Assembly (NCBI RefSeq): GCF_018446385.1
Contig: NC_055991.1
Location: 119,207,794-119,271,793 of the forward strand
Length of the DNA stretch: 64,000 nucleotides
Source of the DNA: Zingiber officinale
Taxonomy: Eukaryota; Streptophyta; Magnoliopsida; Zingiberales; Zingiberaceae
Direction of reading: 5' to 3'
The translations under genes were made by a program, and so were the position numbers. Shown here one piece after another: positions 57,399-64,000 of the stretch. The notes under the pieces are model-generated. The model saw nothing but the letters and a program-made list of their open reading frames with translations. It had not been told where the DNA came from and did no database searches. Each line of letters begins with the position of its first letter. Within the stretch, counting starts at the first letter, position 1.

Positions 57399-57900
57399 CA
57401 CCTTAGATTTCATAAGAGCAAAATCAGAAAACTGTCAAGAAAATATGTATTTAAGAAATTCTGATTAACCCAGTTGGAAGGAATCTATATTATGTTCCAA
57501 AATCATATTTGAATTAGATCTTTAAATTTTGGGCTTTCAGAGAGTGGATTAAATGTTTGATTTCCTTAAGAGGTTTTGTCTAGAAAGTGGTTGTTCCTCC
57601 AATAACCAAGAAGGCCTAGTGCCTCGCCACAGCCTGGAAGTTAATTAATGAAATAAAATATTTAATTGACTAACTGATAAAACATTTACTTGTAATTAAT
57701 AATGCTTTAAATAGTTGTCAAAATTACTTAAACATTCTTTTCTTGCATTTTTTTAACTTAGAAAATTTTTTCTGCAAAACTTAAAGTTTTTTATCTATCT
57801 CAAAGTTTTTTAAAACTTTATCAACTCAAATTTTTTTTCCCTTAGACTTTTAAGGTACCCTATTTTTTATGTGATTAAAGAGGGAGAAGGAAAAATTAAG

Positions 57901-58041
57901 TCTAGGGGGAGGTAGCTTAAAATTAATAGCAAATTTATTATTTTTACCTAGGGAGAGGTAGCTTAAAATTAATAGCAAATTTATTACTTTTACTTAGAGG
58001 GAGGTAGCTTAAAATTAATAGCAAATTTATTACTTTTACCT
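57901..58041 (+). repeat. 46-bp tandem repeat, three copies, upstream of 3' LTR
   Basis: GAGGTAGCTTAAAATTAATA recurs at 57909, 57955 and 58001, each preceded by a purine-rich CTAGGG(G)/TTAGAGG motif. It lies about 50-190 bp before the 3' LTR. Confidence 0.92.
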
Positions 58042-58095
58042 TATGTTGGTTTACCCAAACTTAACTTGGGTTACTCACATCAAAAAGAGGGCGAT

Positions 58096-59033
58096 TGTTG
58101 GAACCCCAAGGTAGTTTTGATGTGATCAAAAGGTTAGGTTAGGTTCTGTTGGGTTTAACATTGTGTCTAAATGTGCAGGAACCTTGGAGCACAGGAAGTC
58201 GAGCAAAAGACGCAGCTAGTGAGAAGGACGATACAGGAGAGAGTTGGCAGGCTCGGTGTGTCTGAGGGACGAGGTGCTGCGGAAGAGTACACGGACGGAC
58301 GAGAAGGAGGCGCGTGACGTTTCCGAGGGACGAGAAGCCGGAACGGAAGGTTGCTCGAGGAGGCCGGAAGTTGGGTTCGAGTGAGCCCTATTTTAGATGG
58401 CCGAAATCACCCAAGCGAGCGGAGCTGGAGCGGAAGACCCGGACCTAGAGGAGCGGAACCGAAGTGGAAGACCTAGATGAAAAAAGTCAACTGTGTTAAC
58501 TTTCCTGGTCGGGGCGCTCGGACCTGGTCGGGGTGCTCGGACCTGGTTGGGGGCGCTCGAAACCAGTCTGGGGCGCTCGGACCATCCGGGCGCCAGACCA
58601 TCAGGGTGCTCGAAATCCAAACTTTACCCAAATCGACGTGACATTTAATCATTGCATCAGGGATAGAATTCTATCCCATTCCAGATGTCTGGAATTCTTC
58701 CAGGCACCCGACCAAGGCTATAAATACAGTCTTAGTCCAAGAGGTTCAGAACAACACTTGCAACTCATTCTAGTTTTGTTTTATTTTGTAATTGAGTACT
58801 TCAACTATTATAAGAGGCTTCTCTACCTGAAGGAGATTGTTTACTGAGCTCCAACTTCTTTGGATTAATAATCTCTCTGGTTGTAACTAAGTAACCCTTT
58901 CGTGCCTCTTTTCATTCAGACATTTACTTTATTTATGCAAGTGTTAGATTAATTAAGCCGTAAATTCGAGAAAGATTCTTTTTATTTGTCAGAGCTATTC
59001 ACCTCCCTTTAGATGGCCGCCAGCGGTCCTACA
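58096..59033 (+). repeat. 3' LTR of gag-only copia element
   Basis: TGTTGGAACCCC start, directly after a short purine tract (AAAAAGAGGGCGAT), and GGTCCTACA end. TATA box TATAAATA at 58719-58726. A repeated GGTCGGGGCGCTCGGACCT-like motif lies at 58508-58560. Confidence 0.88.
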
Positions 59034-61374
59034 ATATTAAGTTCTTTGGGCAAAACTATTTTGGGAAGTATTCAGAAAGTGGTCTACCGTTGATACATAA
59101 GAAGGTCATATGCTTCACCACTGATTGAAAACTTACTCTTAGGAAGTTTGCTTGATTAACCTAAAATTAAGTTTGAATCTAACATGGTTAAACAACCTTT
59201 TTGATAAATTGTTAAATCAATATAAACTTTAATCAAATAATCCTATTGTATAATTAAATCTAAAACTGATTAATTAACTAAAACTCTAAATCTGAACTCA
59301 AAATCCAATTTAAAGTTAATTCATAATTAATTAATCAATAATATATTACAATTTAATTAAAATAAATTTTTTTTTTGAAATTAATAATTTTTTTAACAAA
59401 TTAAACCTAATTTAAATTAAAATCAATTATAACTTAATTAAAACTTAACTTAACTTAATAACTAAAATTAAAACTTAATTAATTAATTAAAACTTAAACT
59501 TAGATTAAATTAACTCGAGTGTAATTTGAAGGCAAACTAAATCAACTTTAAATTAAAATTAAATTAATTACTAATCAATCCAATTAAATTTGAAATCAAT
59601 AATTAATAAGTTTAACTTAATTAAATTAATCATTAACTTTAAAATTTAACTTAATACACGTAATTAATCCTTAATAAATTTCAACTTAAAATCTTAACTT
59701 TAATCAACACATAAAGTACTTTAACCTTAAATAAAATCAAATTTTCAAAATTAATAAAACTAATTCTTAAATCTTTACCTAATTAATTTCTAATAAACTA
59801 ATTAAATTAATCATTAATAATAATTCATAATCAATTAACCCATAACTAATTAATTATAAAACTTTAATCAATAATTAAAATAATAATCAACCTTAATTGA
59901 AATAAGTAATAATTAATCTAACAAATATAAAGTATACTTTTAATCCTTAATTAATTAAAAATAAACTAAAATAAAATAATCATGATAATTATAAACAAAT
60001 TTAACTCAAAATAATAATAATTAATAAATTTAATCCAGTGAAACTAACTAAGTTTAACTCAAATAATCATTAATCTAAAAATCAACCTATATAAATTTAC
60101 TATTTCAATTAAAATTAATTCACAATTAATTCTTAATTTAATTAATAATCATTAAATTAGAAATGAACTTAATTAACCTTAAATTAATCCTTAATTAATT
60201 AATTATATTTAACAATTAACCTTAAAAATTCTAAACTAAACATAAATTAATAAATTAACAAACAATATTAATTCTAAAAATATATATATTAATGATAACA
60301 TTATTATTGTTATCATTAATATTGACTTGGTTAATCTTAATTTAAATAATCTAATTTAACTTAAAATTAACTTAAAATAATCCAAGATTCAAATTCAATT
60401 CAATTTAAATTATAACAAACTCAAAATCAATAAAGTCGTCTCACACAACTATAAGATAACCATATTTAGAAATTTAGAATAGGTGAGATGCTAAGAAAAT
60501 TAAAATTAAAAATATTTTAAAAATTTATAAATCAATTTTCTTAAAAATATTTTTAAAAATTTTGATTGATGATTGATTGAGTGTATTATATAAAAAAATT
60601 ATTGACCAACACCTACGATCCTAGATTCTAAAGTTAATCATGATATCTCAAAACTCTTAGAAACATATATGAGCAACAAGGATAGTTTAAGGGGTGGCTG
60701 GTTAAAAAGGAGAGACTCTATTGAAAGATATAAGAGGTTTAAAATGATTTTTTTTTAAAAATTATTTCTATATCTTCAAAAAGGGTTTGAAAAGTTCTAA
60801 CTTCAAATATTCTCTTTTAAACATAGTTTCAATATTCTTTAAAATATTCTTCAAAATCATACTTAATTTTAAAAAAATATATTTTGAAAATTTATGTTTC
60901 TTACTTTGAAAAACTCCTTGAAGAAGATGTTTAATACATACTCTTTGCAAATATTTTTCTTATTGCTTGACAAATATTTTTGAAAATAACTTTTACAAAA
61001 TTACTTATAAGATTTTGAAAGCATTAATTCTTCTATATCCTATCTGTGCAAAAATATTTTATGTCTTAAATTTTTTTAAAATATCTTAAATATATTTTTA
61101 CAAGAAAGCCTAAAAATATTTTTAAAATGAGTCTTTCAAAATATATATATTTTTTTGCTTTTTCAAACTATGACAACTAAAATTATCTTTCTGGAGGGAG
61201 ATATTACATCATTGTTGATGCAAAAAATTAAGGAATACCTTAGATATTAAAGATATTTATGAAGGGTTTTTTTTGATGAGTGACAAAAGGAAGAGAAAAA
61301 GGGTTTAAGTTAGAAATCTAAATTAGTAATTCCCTTAACTTAAATATATTTATCAAACATCGAAAAGGAAAAAT
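59034..61374 (+). other. AT-rich interior of a second copia-like element (degraded)
   Basis: The first 150 bp (AGAAAGTGGTCTACC, ATAAGAAGGTCATATGC, TTCACCAC) resemble 57590-57650 of the gag-only element, so this is probably the 3' part of a related copia. The remainder is extreme low-complexity TTAATTAA-type DNA with no coding frame. A perfect 13-bp inverted repeat occurs at 60288-60320. A purine tract GAAAAGGAAAAATT touches the LTR start at 61375. Confidence 0.5.
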
Positions 61375-62979
61375 TGTTGGTGCAATCGACCTCTAAGGTT
61401 TTAATATTTGACAAATATGTTTAATAGAGCTGGATTAAAGGAAGTCCTAGTCGCGGCTAGGCAAGGGTGAGAAGTCAACCAAGTGACTAGTCCCAGTTAT
61501 GGCTAGGCAAGGAAAATCTCGGCAGATAGTGGACCCATGTAGAAGGATTCGGTAGGTCTGGAGGACCCGATATTGAATTTATAGTGGGTCGATCTAATGC
61601 TGAGTCTTGGTGAGAGAAGCCAGGTGGAGAAAACCATAGAGGGAGGTAATCTAGGTTCTTGTGAGTGAAGCTAGATGGAGAAAATCCTAGGGGGAGGTAA
61701 CCTTAGGTAATAGGAAGTCTTGGAAGAGTGAACTTCAAGCAAGGTTGATCGTGTCGCCGACCGGACCAGCGGATCTTAGTAAATCTAAATTTAATATTAT
61801 CATAGTGTTTTGCATTACTATTATTGCTGCTGGATAATATAGTGTTGCAAGAAAAGCCTTAGTAGATCAGCCGATTAGACATTGAGTAGAGAAAGTCCAA
61901 ATAGGTTAGGAGGACCAATGTTTGGTAGGTATGTTGAGGTAAACAACTGGAGAAGAGCGACAGTGAGGTCGTGTTCTAGAAAGGAACAAGTCCTAGGTCA
62001 CTAATGTAACTGAAGAAATCGGGAAAGTTTCCAAGTTGAGATCAAGACAGTTTTATTGTCATTTACTACTCATGCATCTTATATTAGTGTCCTAACTTTA
62101 TTTTGCAGGGATATTTTGTTTAACACTTTTTGCAGGAACCAACATGATCGGTCGACCGAACCCATGGAACGGTCAACCGAACCAAGTTGACATAAATAGT
62201 TATCAGATTGAGCTAAAGTGAAAAATGAAAGCCAAGCTGATCGGTTGATCAAACTCAGGGATCGATCGATCGAACAATAAAAGCTTTAATGAAGAATTAA
62301 TGGTGAATCAAGACGAATAGGGAAAGTACTCTGTTCGGTCATTCGAACAAGGTGATTGATCGATCGAACAATTAATGCACTTAATGTAGCAAAGATTGGA
62401 TCTCGAAGAAGAAGGAAATCCAGGTGTTCAGTCGACTAATAGGGAGACCGGTCGACTGAAAGGATTAGTCAACTAAACGGCTTTTAGGTTGTCCGAACGA
62501 GCCTTATAAAAGAGGAGCACGAGATCCGAGCCAAGGCAACTCCATAATCGAATTCCAATTCACTCTATGTAAAAGTTGTCGTTCGTGCTGCTCTGCTAAT
62601 TATCTTCAAACAAACTACTGCTCCAACAAAGTGTCGACGATCTTCAGCTTTATTCATTTTCGGTATACTTTAATTTAGTTTGTACTATACTTAATTTTAA
62701 ATAACATGGTAGGCTGTTACAATCTTATACTTTGTATTTCTATGAATTACTTCTTTCTGAATGATTTTGGAAAGAAGAGTTATAGTGGATTACTTATCTG
62801 TATAATCAAGGATTGGGGGTCTTGGAGTAGGAGTCAACATAGACTCCAAACCAAGTAACCACTTGAGTTTTCTTTTATTTCTGCTGCTTTACTTTAATAT
62901 GTTTATTTCGATAAAAGAAAAAGTTTTAAATGAGCGATATTCACCCTCCCTTCCTCTATCGCTTCATTTTGATCCTTCA
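61375..62979 (+). repeat. 3' LTR of a copia-like (Sirevirus-like) element
   Basis: Starts TGTTGGTGCAATCGACC after a purine tract; the same TGTTGGTGC start is used by the element at 13488-25076. TATA box TATAAAAG at 62506-62513. It ends near GATCCTTCA at 62979, with the typical TTCACCCTCCCTTCC tail just before. It contains repeated CTAGGGGGAGGTAA and CGGTCGAC/GTCGACCG motifs. No 5' partner is in the window. Confidence 0.65.
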
Positions 62980-64000
62980 GTCCTGAATCATAATTTGCAC
63001 TTACAACCACACATATTCTTAATTTAACTAAATTACTTAAAATAAATAACTACTAGTAACATTTTGTACTGATCATATGGTCCCAGAACTTATTCTACAA
63101 AAGGAAACATTTAGCTATGCGAAAACTAAATTGGAAAGTCTTCGGGTTATACTGCCATCGTCCCGAGCTGGCTCACTGGTCATTGCCTCCTGCCTCATTC
63201 ATCTCATTACTTGAAAAAAATGATTATAATATGTTAGTAGAGAGATTCATCATATTCAGAACTGTATTATGCAATAATTAGTATCTATAATTTAGTGTAC
63301 TAAGGGATACACGGGCTAGGTAACTTAGGACTTACCTACTAGCATATCATGGGCATAAGTAGAGGTGTCGACATAGGCATACGAGTATAAACATAAGCAT
63401 AAGCATAAGCATAAGCATGTAAGTAACTAAGCATAAAATAAACATAATCATGAGCATATACATAAGCATAGACATAAGCATAGTTGCATGACATAAACAT
63501 ACACATAAGAATAGACTTAATCATGAGCAAGTACACATGCAACAATAAATATAACCACGTAGGGTTGGTCATCTCCTGGGCTAAGGTCACCGGTCACACT
63601 CAACTATCGAAGGTCTGGTGAGCTCCCGGGCTAAGGACACCGGTCACACTCAATAAAATGGATTTTGTGAGCTTCCGGGCTAAGGACACCGATCATACTC
63701 AACCACATAGATTTGGTGAACTCCCGAGCTAAGGACATTGTCACACTCTACCACATAAGATTTGGCGAGCTCTCGATCTAAGGTCACCGGTCACACTCCA
63801 CCACATAATTACATAAGCATGAACATAAACATATATAGACATGTATATAACATGATCATGTGCCTAAACATGTGGTCACTACATAAGCATGAAACATAAA
63901 TATAAATCCAAACATAAGTATGCATATTTATAATATAAGCTTAAGTATAGACTTGTGCATCAATATAACATGAGCATGCATAGCAACTTAAACATAAATG
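62980..64000. repeat. Repeat-rich right edge, probably part of a gypsy LTR
   Basis: No gene. It contains CATAAG hexamer runs (63391-63418 and scattered to 64000) and the 49-bp tandem array at 63562-63810. The layout resembles the tandem-repeat zone of the solo LTR at 21865-24701; membership of that lineage is inference. Confidence 0.45.
63562..63810. repeat. 49-bp tandem repeat, five copies
   Basis: CTAAGG recurs at 63581, 63631, 63680, 63729 and 63778 inside units of the form GGTGAGCTCCCGGG-CTAAGGACACCGGTCACACTC. Spacing is 50, 49, 49 and 49 bp. Confidence 0.93.

Larger units (their letters stand above)
55154..59033 (+). mobile_element. Gag-only non-autonomous copia element (TR-GAG type)
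   Basis: Two direct LTRs (55154-56047 and 58096-59033), an initiator-Met primer-binding site, gag, a coiled-coil frame, 3' tandem repeats and a purine tract are present. Protease, integrase, reverse transcriptase and RNase H are entirely absent from the 2.05-kb interior. This layout matches terminal-repeat elements that carry only GAG, which depend on enzymes of related elements. The gag is Sirevirus-like. Clear target duplications were not found, and the DNA following the right LTR resembles its own interior, so it may sit inside a relative or result from recombination. Confidence 0.8.

Noticed and set aside
63339..63590. Tyr/Ala/Val repeat frame on the minus strand
   Set aside because: Translation of CATAAG hexamer repeats.

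Overview
This window is plant nuclear DNA from an angiosperm. It holds intron-containing genes of plant-specific families, Ty1/copia LTR elements primed by initiator-tRNA-Met, a Tat-type Ty3/gypsy element, and Au-like SINEs. The species cannot be fixed from sequence alone; gene composition does not look grass-like. About two thirds of the window is mobile DNA.

Layout. 1-4540 is a decayed Ty1/copia element, joined to the R-U5 end of a Tat-type LTR (4541-4767). 4768-7193 is AT-rich with a terminal-inverted-repeat element. 7194-27470 is one Tat-type Ty3/gypsy insertion with both LTRs. It keeps gag and protease remnants and carries a 27-copy minisatellite where pol should be. It also carries an antisense gene (aORF) with its own TATA box and introns. 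A minus-strand, Sirevirus-like copia element (13488-25076, exact 5-bp duplication AGACG) sits inside that antisense gene. A 2.8-kb solo LTR (21865-24701, exact duplication GGATC) sits inside the copia 5' LTR, giving a three-level nest.

Host genes. A single-exon P-class PPR gene (27782-29971, +) starts 311 bp after the Tat element ends. A REVEILLE/LCL-type MYB gene (33878-37540, -; 8 coding exons, 309 aa) and a CBE1-like eIF4E-binding protein gene (40271-50683, -; 10 coding exons, 980 aa) follow. For both multi-exon genes I joined exons by hand; every junction keeps phase. The CBE1-like gene has a 5.1-kb intron with a SINE, a palindromic GC-rich array and a G-quadruplex-capable hairpin. Two Au-type SINE copies lie in another of its introns. 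A Tat-like solo LTR (51661-52570) lies upstream, pointing towards it.

Right end. 52571-64000 is AT-rich and repetitive. It includes a gag-only, non-autonomous copia element (55154-59033), the 3' part of another copia-like element (59034-62979), and the edge of a further repeat with 49-bp tandem units.

Most unusual signal: the Sirevirus-like LTR contains five tandem 41-bp units. Each folds into a 7-bp stem around an almost invariant 19-nt loop, and the stems differ between units but always in a compensated way. The genes are not an operon; PPR (organelle RNA processing), REVEILLE (clock transcription) and CBE1 (cap-binding translation) are independent housekeeping or regulatory genes separated by transposons.
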